Positions 36,901-44,260 of a stretch of DNA of 64,000 bases are shown here, one piece after another. The notes under the pieces are model-generated. The model made no database searches. It saw only the letters and a list, made by a program, of their open reading frames with translations, and had not been told where the DNA came from. Each line of letters opens with the position of its first letter. The first letter of the stretch is position 1. The DNA comes from MGBC131033 sp910585655. GTDB lineage: Bacteria > Bacillota > Clostridia > Lachnospirales > Lachnospiraceae. The DNA is taken from the NCBI GenBank assembly GCA_949502025.1, contig CATBCG010000024.1:8152-72151 (forward strand). The letters are read 5' to 3'. Position numbers and translations under genes: made by a program.

Positions 36901-37183
36901 TAGTCACAGACTCTACTTCCGCTTCGGCAGCTTTTTCTCCGCTGACCTGTTCCTGATATTTTTCCTGTACCACACGATTCGCGGCTACTTTTGTCCGCAC
37001 CGTTCGCGTCGTATTGCTTTCCTGCTCTTTCTCCACCGATTCCTCCGGCGCCTTGGTAGCGGCTGTCTGCGCTGCCTCTCTCCGCGCTCTGCCGGCTTCC
37101 CATAAATCCCGACCGGCTACGCTATCCATGGCTTTTCCCGTATCGCCAGATCTGGTGAAGAGTCCGTTCATTTGTCCTGTCAT
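33983..37183 (-). CDS. Large flagella-associated protein with repeated helical motifs (FliK-like tail)
   Basis: 1066 aa, very rich in Glu, Gln, Ala and Arg, no signal peptide. It carries at least four degenerate motifs of the type GIP(I/V)TEENL followed by a helix: GMPVTEANLERLSTALG, GIPITEESMQEAQWLF, GIRLDTENLTQIVEGL, GIESTPVLLEAAKELL. The last 150 residues (EIPVVREDGSISRIRLTVRH, GYFRCESRQAQEVLEQKLPA) resemble the C-terminal domain of hook-length control proteins. I recall such proteins beside Lachnospiraceae flagellin genes as a DUF (possibly DUF6240). Start at 37183 (MTGQMNGLF) has GAGGAG nearby; an upstream ATG at 37207 lacks one. Confidence 0.75.
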   Translation of the reverse strand: MTGQMNGLFTRSGDTGKAMDSVAGRDLWEAGRARREAAQTAATKAPEESVEKEQESNTTRTVRTKVAANRVVQEKYQEQVSGEKAAEAEVESVTKQLVWVEDNVVPEDVEELDEEGSLYDEYTAQQLERAVQRIKDSRALRQEGIEQQVEKQRVTREQIEEASLSEAEQKLAERLAAVGMPVTEANLERLSTALGLAEQAVGRLGEGSFSYLLENGLESSIENLYRASFMNAQGMRENTPNGYQSTARGIGEDVPGGTPDTTEAWTQIEPQAAAKLEQEGIPITEESMQEAQWLFEHGLAIDGKNMAELESLHRLADGMDTANETEVSGVPQEAADTLQDEIIEKLVDQASVGGKATETVLGDARQREASYAVTKWNQIDLDSIGQITMRRQMEEVRLKMTTEAAVQLLKKGIRLDTENLTQIVEGLRELENSYYQKLCEEQGDGADSQTAALLQEVAEKRQESMSFSMYAMGSVYRSAGQITFEAFYEEGSRITSAIKQDGTAIEQIGERYVRAGEAYETMATEVRRDLGDSMKKAFRSVDHLLESLELEANAANERAVRILGYNSLEITAESVAQMRYYDSRVAETLREMKPGTVLKLIRSGQNPLQMSMEELGNVIRELSDQGMEDMPAHSDSGTASQEESSSRFLWKLEKQHGISEEERSSYIGIYRLLHQIEKSDGAAIGAVVEAGQELTLQNLLTAVRTRNTGRIDQTAGEGIGARETVTRKSASITDQIAQGYENTDPTSVERADVWQKLAAEEARQLRHVLEEPEADYREWQTKHLTEQIADSQEAVSFLQEHGIESTPVLLEAAKELLGSDRQLEDFVKGLPSAERERLEQESHGVLDSLGNEPPEEFQEQVKQLQERILEQIQQEKQPGESGSGQILTFERLQQLRTLGRAMSLSERLAGQEHYEIPVVREDGSISRIRLTVRHGAKAEQSQGANGKVELSMGMLQPGTEEYVPVKGDFWVQNGKLEGYFRCESRQAQEVLEQKLPAIREAIAAAGLETGSLTSHLAGGRSVHHTTSLPLAETGQETEAGAATQSRSAQTKQLYQAAKAVIDIISR

Positions 37184-37350
37184 AACTCTCCTCATTTCTG
37201 CGTCCATCCCCGGACGGCTCCAAACTTTGTGTATTATATTTCGGACGATTGAAAGGAAAACTTGAGCGTTTTGGGGGAGCGGAATTCTGGTTAGACGTTT
37301 TCATGCTCTCGCCCCCCCTACTCCCCAATATTACTTCTTTGTTCTTTTCC

Positions 37351-38049
37351 CTATGAATCAAGCAGCACGTAACCTTCCGCATCTTCTAAGCTCAGATGAA
37401 ATTTTGCCATAATCCTCTCAACAATAAACCTATCCTCAAATTCAGCCTCCCTTAACAGCTCCACTGCCCCCTCAATGCCCCTTTGAAGTCCCTCTGTTCT
37501 GCCCTCTGCTCTACCTTCCCGTTTTCCCTCTTGAATCATTTCCTGAATTCCCAAACACATATTAAAGCCTCCCTCCTGTGTCTGATACTGTGATTTACGA
37601 AGCCCCTGCAGCTCTGGTGAATGTGTTAATTCATCAAGTGCATTTAGAGCTGTTTCGGAAACATCACTAAAATATTCCTGGTTATTCTCTATAAACTTTT
37701 CTAACTTTTTCTTCTCTTTGGCATATTTGATAAAACCAAAAACCGTCCGAAGCTCCCCTGTATAGGAGCAAATCTCTTCTTCTGTCATTCGCTGCACATC
37801 TAAAAGATTTAGCTCTAAATCCCATGCCAATGGCGTCCACGGGCAATCTATAAATAAATCAGATAATCTCCGCGGTCCGTCCCAGGGCTTATCGCCCCAA
37901 TATACAACTAAGGTAATACAAGGGCAAATAGTATCTGTTTTCAGGAATCGGCTCATATATTCCCCATGAGTAACACCCTTTGGAATATGTCTATGACCTG
38001 TCTCATCTCTCTTCTTGATACCCTTTACTACATCCCGATACTGCACCAT
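37351..38049 (-). pseudogene. Rpn/PD-(D/E)XK nuclease-type transposase-like gene, 5'-truncated
   Basis: The 232-codon frame matches the C-terminal two thirds of Rpn-family (recombination-promoting nuclease) proteins: PCITLVVYWGDKPWDGPRRL, then NQEYFSDVSETALNAL and the Gly-Arg-Glu tail EGKREGRAEGRTEG. The N-terminal part that normally carries the Asp...Glu-x-Lys nuclease residues is missing, because the frame begins 16 bp after the ptsI stop. A short stretch AGAGGAACTACC before its ATG could still permit translation. Most likely a remnant left by deletion or insertion next to ptsI. Confidence 0.7.
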
Positions 38050-38065
38050 GGTAGTTCCTCTGGTG

Positions 38066-39811
38066 CTATCGGCAATTTCGTATCCGTTCCCTCATCGGCA
38101 AAATCATCGGCGGTGCAACCGACAGCTCGTCCACGCCCAACTGCAGCCACTCCTCCGTCAAATTCAAATCCGCAGCCAATTCCCCGCAAATGCCTACCAT
38201 GCAGCCTGCTTGGCGGGCATTTTTTATCACCAGGCGAATCAGACGCAGCACCCCTTCGTGATATGGCTGGTAAAAACGCCCAAGTCTAGGATTTTGACGG
38301 TCGATTGCCAGAGTATATTGAATCAAATCATTGGTGCCGATACTAAAAAAATCCACCTCCTGCGCCAGCTGATCGCTGATCAAGGCGGCGGCTGGCGTCT
38401 CTATCATCACGCCTAGCTTTACCTTGCCATATGGAACTCCTTCTTCTCTTAATTCCTGCTTTACTATTTCTATTTGACATTTTGCCTCCCGTACTTCCTC
38501 CAAAGAAGTTATCATCGGCAGTAAAATTCGCACTGCTCCATAATGGCTGGCACGATAAATCGCACGAAGCTGTGTCCGAAATAATTGCGGGCGTTCCAAA
38601 CAGATACGGATTGCACGGAATCCCATCGCCGGATTCTCTTCTGGTTCCAAACCAAAATAACCCGCCTGCTTATCTGCCCCGATATCCAGCGTCCGTATGA
38701 CAATCGGTCGTTCTTCCCCCTGCTCTTTTCCCTCCGTAAATTTTTTTACAACTGCCCGATAAGCCTGAAATTGTTTTTCCTCCTCTGGATAGTCTGTCTC
38801 TCCTAAGTATAAAAATTCACTGCGAAACAGACCGATTCCCCCGGCGTCCTGCTCTAATGCTGCTTCTGCATCCTCTACGCTTCCAATGTTGGCGTACAGT
38901 TGGATTGTTTGCCCGCTTAACGTCCGATTTTCTTTTCCCTTTAACATCTGCAACCTTTGGTTTTTCTTCGTTTCCTCCTCCAGTCGTCTTTGCAGCACAG
39001 CTTTGGTTTCCAAATCTGGTTCTATATAAAGCTTTCCTGTTTTTCCGTCTAAAATGGCAGAAAGCCCTGTCCACTCTGCCGGAAAACAGCTTCCCAAGGC
39101 TTCCGTATGACATACTCCCACTATCGCCGGAATCCCCAAGGTTCTCGCCAAAATTGCCGTATGAGAATTTTCACTCCCTCGTCTGGTAACAAACGCCGCA
39201 ATCCGGGATTTGTCCATTTGAAGCGTCTCGCTTGGTGTTAAATCTTCTGCCAGCAAAATCACCTTTTCCTGGGAATCTTCCTGCTGCATTATCTTTCCTT
39301 TGGCAAGTCCTCTCTCCTGTGGTATTACTTTTCCCTGCCGATTATCCGTTTTTTCTAAAAGAATTCTGACCAAACGCCCTGTTATATCCCGGATATCCGC
39401 CGCCCTGGCTCGTATATAATCATCCTCCATAAGAGCAAATGCTTCTGCAATCGCCTCCCCGGCTGCTTCCACCGCACCAAGCGCTTTCATCTGCCGTTCT
39501 TTGATATTATGACAGACTGCCGCCTCATAATTCGGATCCTCTACCAAAAGTCTGTGCGCTGCAAAAATAGCCGCTTCTGCCTCCCCGGCTTCTATAAACG
39601 CCTTTTCATAAAGTTCCTTTAACTGCCGAACTGCTTCCGTCTTCGCCTGCTTATATCTCTCCAACTCAACATCTATCCCGCCTGGTTCTTCTGTTCCAGA
39701 CCTCATTTGCTCCCTGATTTCCTTCTCCACCCGGTTTGCTCCTTTTTCATAGACCTCTAACCGACCCTCTACAATCCCATTACAAACCGCTTTCCCTTCT
39801 AAAATCAACAT
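38066..39811 (-). CDS. ptsI: Phosphoenolpyruvate-protein phosphotransferase, Enzyme I
   Basis: 581-aa PTS Enzyme I, which takes phosphate from PEP and passes it to HPr. Visible: phospho-His in GSENSHTAILARTLGIPAIV, PEP-binding VGLFRSEFLY-like segment (IGLFRSEFLYLG), IRTLDIGADKQ, GFRAIRICLERP, FSIGTNDLIQYTLAIDR and the active Cys in GICGELAAD. The start at 39811 lies inside the end of fruK (32-bp overlap), so the two are coupled. Neither HPr nor an EII gene lies in the window. Pairing with fruK suggests a fructose-type sugar route. Confidence 0.93.
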   Translation of the reverse strand: MLILEGKAVCNGIVEGRLEVYEKGANRVEKEIREQMRSGTEEPGGIDVELERYKQAKTEAVRQLKELYEKAFIEAGEAEAAIFAAHRLLVEDPNYEAAVCHNIKERQMKALGAVEAAGEAIAEAFALMEDDYIRARAADIRDITGRLVRILLEKTDNRQGKVIPQERGLAKGKIMQQEDSQEKVILLAEDLTPSETLQMDKSRIAAFVTRRGSENSHTAILARTLGIPAIVGVCHTEALGSCFPAEWTGLSAILDGKTGKLYIEPDLETKAVLQRRLEEETKKNQRLQMLKGKENRTLSGQTIQLYANIGSVEDAEAALEQDAGGIGLFRSEFLYLGETDYPEEEKQFQAYRAVVKKFTEGKEQGEERPIVIRTLDIGADKQAGYFGLEPEENPAMGFRAIRICLERPQLFRTQLRAIYRASHYGAVRILLPMITSLEEVREAKCQIEIVKQELREEGVPYGKVKLGVMIETPAAALISDQLAQEVDFFSIGTNDLIQYTLAIDRQNPRLGRFYQPYHEGVLRLIRLVIKNARQAGCMVGICGELAADLNLTEEWLQLGVDELSVAPPMILPMRERIRNCR

Positions 39812-40733
39812 ACTGTAACCCCCGTCTTATTTTTGCAACCTCCTCTGCCGTTGCCAAAGTATCCGAAAAGGCGCTGGCGCTCCCTGCACATAAACCTGTC
39901 AAAAAAGCCTCCTGATAATCCTCTGTTTTTAAAAATCCAGCCAAAAAACCAGCTACCATGGAATCTCCTGCCCCTATGGTTCCAAGAACAGTTCCTTCTG
40001 GAGCCGGAGACTCATAAACAACACCATTCTCCCCTACGAAAACCGCACCCTCTCCTCCCATAGAAACCAATACATGAACCGCCCCGCGCTCCTGTAACTT
40101 TTTTGCATATGGAATCACATCTTTTCTGCTTTGCAGGCTTACCCCAAACAGCTCTCCCAATTCATATTGATTCGGCTTTATCAAAAACGGATGATAAGGC
40201 AATACTCGTTCTAACAGACTCCCTGCTGCATCTACTACAAGACGGACACCATTTCCCTGCACGTTTTTACAAATATCCTGATATATGGTATCCGGAAGCC
40301 CAGATGGTACGCTTCCTGCCAACACAAGAACATCCCCTGCCTGCAGCCGTCCGAAACGCTCCAACAATACTTCCAGTTCTGAGGGGGTTACTTGTGGTCC
40401 TCTGCCATTGATTTCCGTTTCCTCTGCCTTTCCCGTTTCCGTCTCTTCCCATAGCTTGACGTTGATCCGGCTCACGCCCTCTTTTAAATAAAGAAACTCT
40501 GTTTGGATTCCCCGCTGCCGTAGCCTCCGTTCTATTTCCTCTCCGGTAAATCCTGCCAAAAAGCCAAGTGCAACACTTGGGCAGCCCAAGTTTGCCAGCA
40601 CCGTTGATACATTAATTCCCTTTCCTCCCGGCATAATCTGCTCTGAAGCCGCCCGGTTCAAACTTCCCGAACGGAATTTTTCCAGCTTCATCGTATAATC
40701 CAAGGATGGATTTAAAGTAACAGTATAAATCAT
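39780..40733 (-). CDS. fruK: 1-phosphofructokinase (PfkB family)
   Basis: 317 aa. Starts MIYTVTLNPSLDYTMKLEKF as in 1-phosphofructokinase/tagatose-6-phosphate kinase; the substrate motif GGKGINVSTVLANLG and the PfkB signature VLGTIGAGDSMVAGFLAGFL with catalytic Asp are complete. It phosphorylates fructose 1-phosphate, made by fructose PTS uptake, to fructose 1,6-bisphosphate. The start at 40733 is chosen from homology; the frame extends upstream without a ribosome binding site. It overlaps ptsI by 32 bp. A tagatose-6-phosphate kinase role cannot be excluded. Confidence 0.88.
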   Translation of the reverse strand: MIYTVTLNPSLDYTMKLEKFRSGSLNRAASEQIMPGGKGINVSTVLANLGCPSVALGFLAGFTGEEIERRLRQRGIQTEFLYLKEGVSRINVKLWEETETGKAEETEINGRGPQVTPSELEVLLERFGRLQAGDVLVLAGSVPSGLPDTIYQDICKNVQGNGVRLVVDAAGSLLERVLPYHPFLIKPNQYELGELFGVSLQSRKDVIPYAKKLQERGAVHVLVSMGGEGAVFVGENGVVYESPAPEGTVLGTIGAGDSMVAGFLAGFLKTEDYQEAFLTGLCAGSASAFSDTLATAEEVAKIRRGLQYVDFRRESGL

Positions 40734-40917
40734 ACACACCCGCCCTTTCTCTACCTGTTTTCCCTTTTCCCGAACCCAACTTTTAACAGCTTGTTTTTCA
40801 CAGATACTTCTTACTTTATAGTGTAACATGGTAAGACAAAATATACAATCTCCTTTTTCTCTCTTCAAGCTTTTCGGAAAATATTTTATAAAAACAGAAA
40901 AAGAATTTTGCTTTTTG

Positions 40918-40946
40918 TTGACATATTTCACAATCCATGCTATACT
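40918..40946 (+). promoter_or_regulatory. Consensus sigma-A promoter of an unassigned small RNA
   Basis: TTGACA (40918-40923), exactly 17 bp, TATACT (40941-40946). It has the same boxes and spacing as the SRP RNA promoter in this window, points away from fruK, and has no protein gene in front of it. Confidence 0.85.
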
Positions 40947-40952
40947 TAAAAA

Positions 40953-41120
40953 GTCGAATCAATGAGAGGGTTTCGATAAAACGTGGATTCATCATGAGCG
41001 CGGATGAGGAGTTTACGGAAGGTTTTTAAAACGTTGGGGGAACGTGAGCGGCAAAAGCTATACAGAAAAGCCAGTCGGAACGCATATCAGGCAGATATGC
41101 CTTTCTGACTGGCTTTTGTC
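40953..41120 (+). ncRNA. Unassigned small RNA of about 165 nt
   Basis: Bounded by a consensus promoter and a strong terminator, without a plausible reading frame. Predicted elements: GAATC (40956-40960) pairs with GATTC (40986-40990) around a purine-rich loop; ACGTT-GGGGG-AACGT (41031-41045) forms a hairpin; the terminator stem starts at 41066. It faces the end of the creatininase-like gene (opposite strand), so it cannot be a leader of that gene. I could not match it to SRP, 6S, tmRNA, RNase P or a common riboswitch. The rest of 40734-40917 shows only the fruK upstream region. Confidence 0.6.
41066..41120. terminator. Strong bidirectional terminator
   Basis: AAAAGCCAGTC (41066-41076) pairs with GACTGGCTTTT (41107-41117), with an inner stem GCATATC/GATATGC (41082-41088 and 41094-41100). 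Symmetric A and T runs let it end both the small RNA and the creatininase-like gene that stops at 41128. Confidence 0.85.
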
Positions 41121-41127
41121 ATGCTTT

Positions 41128-42066
41128 TTAGAAAGGAAACGGACTGTATCGATTCTTCGGCAAATGTTCGTAATGTTTTGGTACTACGGTAGTTCTGGTA
41201 AACTCCTGCAATTTCCGCAACGCCTCCATCAATACATCGAACTCTGCCGCCTCCACTAACTCCCGCATGTATTCCTCTCCAATCTCTGCCTTTCGCTCCA
41301 TTTCCTCCCTTGTATAATTCGCTACCGGAGGTCCTACGTGTTCATCTGGATCATTGTAGTAAAAGGGCGCTGGAGCCCCTTCTTTCGCACATTGCCCAAG
41401 AATCATACAGGTTTCTTTAAACCAGTCTGGAAGAGGAAAAATCGTATTTTCCTTTTTTTCCTGAGGTTTCGGAAACTCTACCTCTCCTTTAGCAGGCACC
41501 ACATCCAATTTCCCAGCCATCTGATAGCAAGCAAATATACTGTCCTCCATGGGATTGACACACTTTCCAGACTTTGTATACATCTGCTTCCCTAGCATTT
41601 CCCATGGCGATGGTATAAGCTTTTTATTGGCAAAATAGGTTCCAGTATCCAAATACAACATCGGAACCTTGGTTTCGTCAAAAAATTCGGTTATCATCGC
41701 CATTAAAAACAGGCTGGTTGGTACATGGGAAGGAATCCAAACCTGTCTGCGAAAGCCCTGATTTAACAAAGAATAGGCTAATTCTTTCGTATAACGGAAG
41801 CTTTCCGTCATGCTCATATGAATGGTTCCCCTACCCGACTGTGTTCCACCTGGATTAAAATAAACGACATTGGGCAAAAACAGACCTTTTACCTGCTCTG
41901 CAATCAGTCTAGCATAGCCCTCTGCCATCCGATATTCCACATCGACCGGCATCCCGGCATGATTTTCACAATTTCCCACCGGAATAATAATGATATCATT
42001 TTCTTTTAAATACTGTTCGATTTCCCAATTTGTCAGATCAGTATAGCAGCACGTTCGTTGCTTCAT
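41128..42066 (-). CDS. Creatininase-family putative amidohydrolase
   Basis: 312 aa. The N-terminus follows the family pattern: LTNWEIEQYLKENDIIIIPV, then GNCENHAGMPVDVEYRMAEG where creatininases have a Glu-x-His and downstream Asp as metal ligands. RQVWIPSHVPTS replaces the usual NGHGGN segment but keeps one His. Members hydrolyse cyclic or linear amides such as creatinine or formamidopyrimidine intermediates. Substrate here is unknown. It diverges from the AraC/GH39-like gene by about 110 bp and could be under its control. Confidence 0.78.
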   Translation of the reverse strand: MKQRTCCYTDLTNWEIEQYLKENDIIIIPVGNCENHAGMPVDVEYRMAEGYARLIAEQVKGLFLPNVVYFNPGGTQSGRGTIHMSMTESFRYTKELAYSLLNQGFRRQVWIPSHVPTSLFLMAMITEFFDETKVPMLYLDTGTYFANKKLIPSPWEMLGKQMYTKSGKCVNPMEDSIFACYQMAGKLDVVPAKGEVEFPKPQEKKENTIFPLPDWFKETCMILGQCAKEGAPAPFYYNDPDEHVGPPVANYTREEMERKAEIGEEYMRELVEAAEFDVLMEALRKLQEFTRTTVVPKHYEHLPKNRYSPFPF

Positions 42067-42178
42067 CCTATCTAATCCTCCTTTTATTCCTTGAATTTCC
42101 TCTGAATTTTTATTATATTATTCTTAACCATAGTATTATGAACTGTATTGTTTGCGTAAACAGAAAGGACTCAAGCAT

Positions 42179-44260
42179 ATGAAAAAAAACGACGGAATCC
42201 TGCTCGGACAGCCTGGCGAGCTTATGGAAATGCTCTTTTTTAATACTTATCAGGGAACCATAAATATCAAAGCCTTAACTCACCATCTGTTTTATATTTT
42301 AGACGGAAGCCTTGCTCTTCTTTATCAGGCGAAAAAATACCTGCTTTCTACAAATGATATCTTTTTCATCCCTTTAGAAGAAGTGATTATCCTCTCTGGT
42401 AAAGAATGCCATGCGCTGACGCTTGCTATCCCTCCCTCCCGTTTTTCTGATTCCAAGCCACACATTTACTGTAATTCTGCTCTTTTCCCAAACCCGCATT
42501 ACGACACGCTGCGGGGGCTTTTTGCAGCACTTCTTCCTCTTCTTTCTTCGGTTCCAGATCGCGACCGTGAAAAAACCCAAAAAGCCTTCCGGGATATTTC
42601 TCTCTTTTTGACAACACATTTTTACGCAAAGCAGCCGCCGAATACCTCCCTGCAGCCAGAGGCTTTACCTTTTTCTCCAAACAAGCACCAAATCTTTCTA
42701 AAAGATGTTCTTCACGAAATCAATACCCATTATAGCAAACGGATTACATTAAGCAGCCTGGCAAAGCAATACTATGTTTCTACCTCCTATTTGTCCAAGC
42801 TGTTTTTAAAAGAAACCGGGCTTCATTTTAACGATTACGTCTTGAATCTCCGGCTTTCCGACGCTATGTCGATGGTAATTTTTTCCAGCTATCCACTCAG
42901 TGAAATTGCCGGGTACTGTGGCTTCCCGGATACTCGTTCCCTGCATGATGCCTTTTCCAAGGCAAACGGCATCGGTCCTGCCGAGTATCGGAAACGCCTG
43001 AAAAAACAGGTCGATAATTCAGAAGAAACTGCACAAGCCGTAAAGCGGCTGACCGCAGAAGGCTATTTTAGACGGCTGTTCCAATACCTGGATTCCTCAA
43101 CTCATACCTTTCGTATGGATTTTCATACGACTTCTTCCCTTACGACTGTAACCGCTCCACTTTCTTATTCCCACAATTTGCACTTAGCGGAAGCTTCCAC
43201 GCAAATCTCTCCCAGACATTTTTCTCTCCTGCTTTCCGACTGGGCATTTTTACAGAGAGAAGAAGCCCAGCGCAGCCTACGCCGTCTGAAACAAGAAGCT
43301 TCTTTGGAAGCAGTTGCTTTTGTGCTGCCTTCGTCAGAGGAAGCACCTTCCCTGTCTGCCTTTTTATCTGCTATGGATTTTTTATATCAAGAAGCTCTCA
43401 CTGTTTTCCTGCTTTCCCCAAACTCTCCCAAGCAAAAAACGTCCCTGCAGACAGAATCCTATAAAACTGACATGATTCTGACAAGCGCTTTAAACCAACG
43501 TTATCAAGGCAAGTTTTCTTTTCTTTGCCAGGATCTGCCCTACTATATAAAACAACGCTTACAGATTTTCCCATATAGCCAAACATCCGATCGATTTCAG
43601 GATTCCTATCTGTTTGCCAGTTTTTTATTGATACAGCTCGTTCGGACACTTTCGTCTTCCATCCCCAACATACACAACCAGCAGCCGTTCTTCTCCTATT
43701 ATTATACCGCACCTTCCGATCTCTGCTTTTCCTCCAAGTCCTATACAGCTTTTAGTGGAAAACCTGGTCTTTTTACCATCAACGGGATGGCAAAACCAGC
43801 CTTTTATGCGTTTTCCTTTTTCTCCCGTCTTGGATCAGAACTTCTTTATCAAAAGGACGGGATTCTGGTTACAAGGGAAAGGGAACATATTCAAATCCTT
43901 TTGTACCAGCCCTCTGCCGATCTGGAACCCACACTTTCTCTTCCGGAGTTTTATCGTTCTGCCACGCCAAGCAGAATCTCCCTTCGGTTTTGTGACTTTC
44001 CCTACTCCTATGCCATGCTTACCGAACGACGTCTTTTTCCTGACGGCGCTTCCGGACTGGAGGGCTGGCTGTCCCTTGTTGCTTCTGCCAATCATGCAGA
44101 TAACACGCTTCCATATGAGCTGGAACGGCATTTAGAACCTGTCCCTACTCTTAAAAAAAGCGTCCTTCCCGTAGAAGAAGCTACCTTGCTGCTGGAATAC
44201 GAACTACATCCTTATGAAATCTGCCTGCTGGAATTAGAGGGTGGTTATCTGGCTAAATAA
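42179..44260 (+). CDS. AraC-family regulator with GH39-like C-terminal region
   Basis: 693 aa. Residues 1-120 form a cupin-like sensor (HHLFYILDGSLALLY), about 175-285 an AraC HTH (LAKQYYVSTSYLSKLFLKET, LSEIAGYCGFPDTRSLHDAF, GIGPAEYRKRL). The remaining 400 residues resemble a glycoside hydrolase 39 barrel plus tail (FTINGMAKPAFYAFSFFSRL, LVTREREHIQILLYQPS), but I could not find clear catalytic Glu pairs, so it is probably a sugar sensor. Start at 42179: AAAGGA 9-10 nt upstream. It overlaps the convergent SBP3 gene by 16 bp and likely controls SBP3, the esterase or the creatininase-like gene. Confidence 0.8.
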   Translation: MKKNDGILLGQPGELMEMLFFNTYQGTINIKALTHHLFYILDGSLALLYQAKKYLLSTNDIFFIPLEEVIILSGKECHALTLAIPPSRFSDSKPHIYCNSALFPNPHYDTLRGLFAALLPLLSSVPDRDREKTQKAFRDISLFLTTHFYAKQPPNTSLQPEALPFSPNKHQIFLKDVLHEINTHYSKRITLSSLAKQYYVSTSYLSKLFLKETGLHFNDYVLNLRLSDAMSMVIFSSYPLSEIAGYCGFPDTRSLHDAFSKANGIGPAEYRKRLKKQVDNSEETAQAVKRLTAEGYFRRLFQYLDSSTHTFRMDFHTTSSLTTVTAPLSYSHNLHLAEASTQISPRHFSLLLSDWAFLQREEAQRSLRRLKQEASLEAVAFVLPSSEEAPSLSAFLSAMDFLYQEALTVFLLSPNSPKQKTSLQTESYKTDMILTSALNQRYQGKFSFLCQDLPYYIKQRLQIFPYSQTSDRFQDSYLFASFLLIQLVRTLSSSIPNIHNQQPFFSYYYTAPSDLCFSSKSYTAFSGKPGLFTINGMAKPAFYAFSFFSRLGSELLYQKDGILVTREREHIQILLYQPSADLEPTLSLPEFYRSATPSRISLRFCDFPYSYAMLTERRLFPDGASGLEGWLSLVASANHADNTLPYELERHLEPVPTLKKSVLPVEEATLLLEYELHPYEICLLELEGGYLAK

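Noticed and set aside
37122..37382. An 86-codon minus-strand frame overlapping the start of the flagella-associated gene.
   Set aside because: It overlaps a longer gene in another frame; a start at 37304 has only a G run upstream, and no family resemblance was seen.
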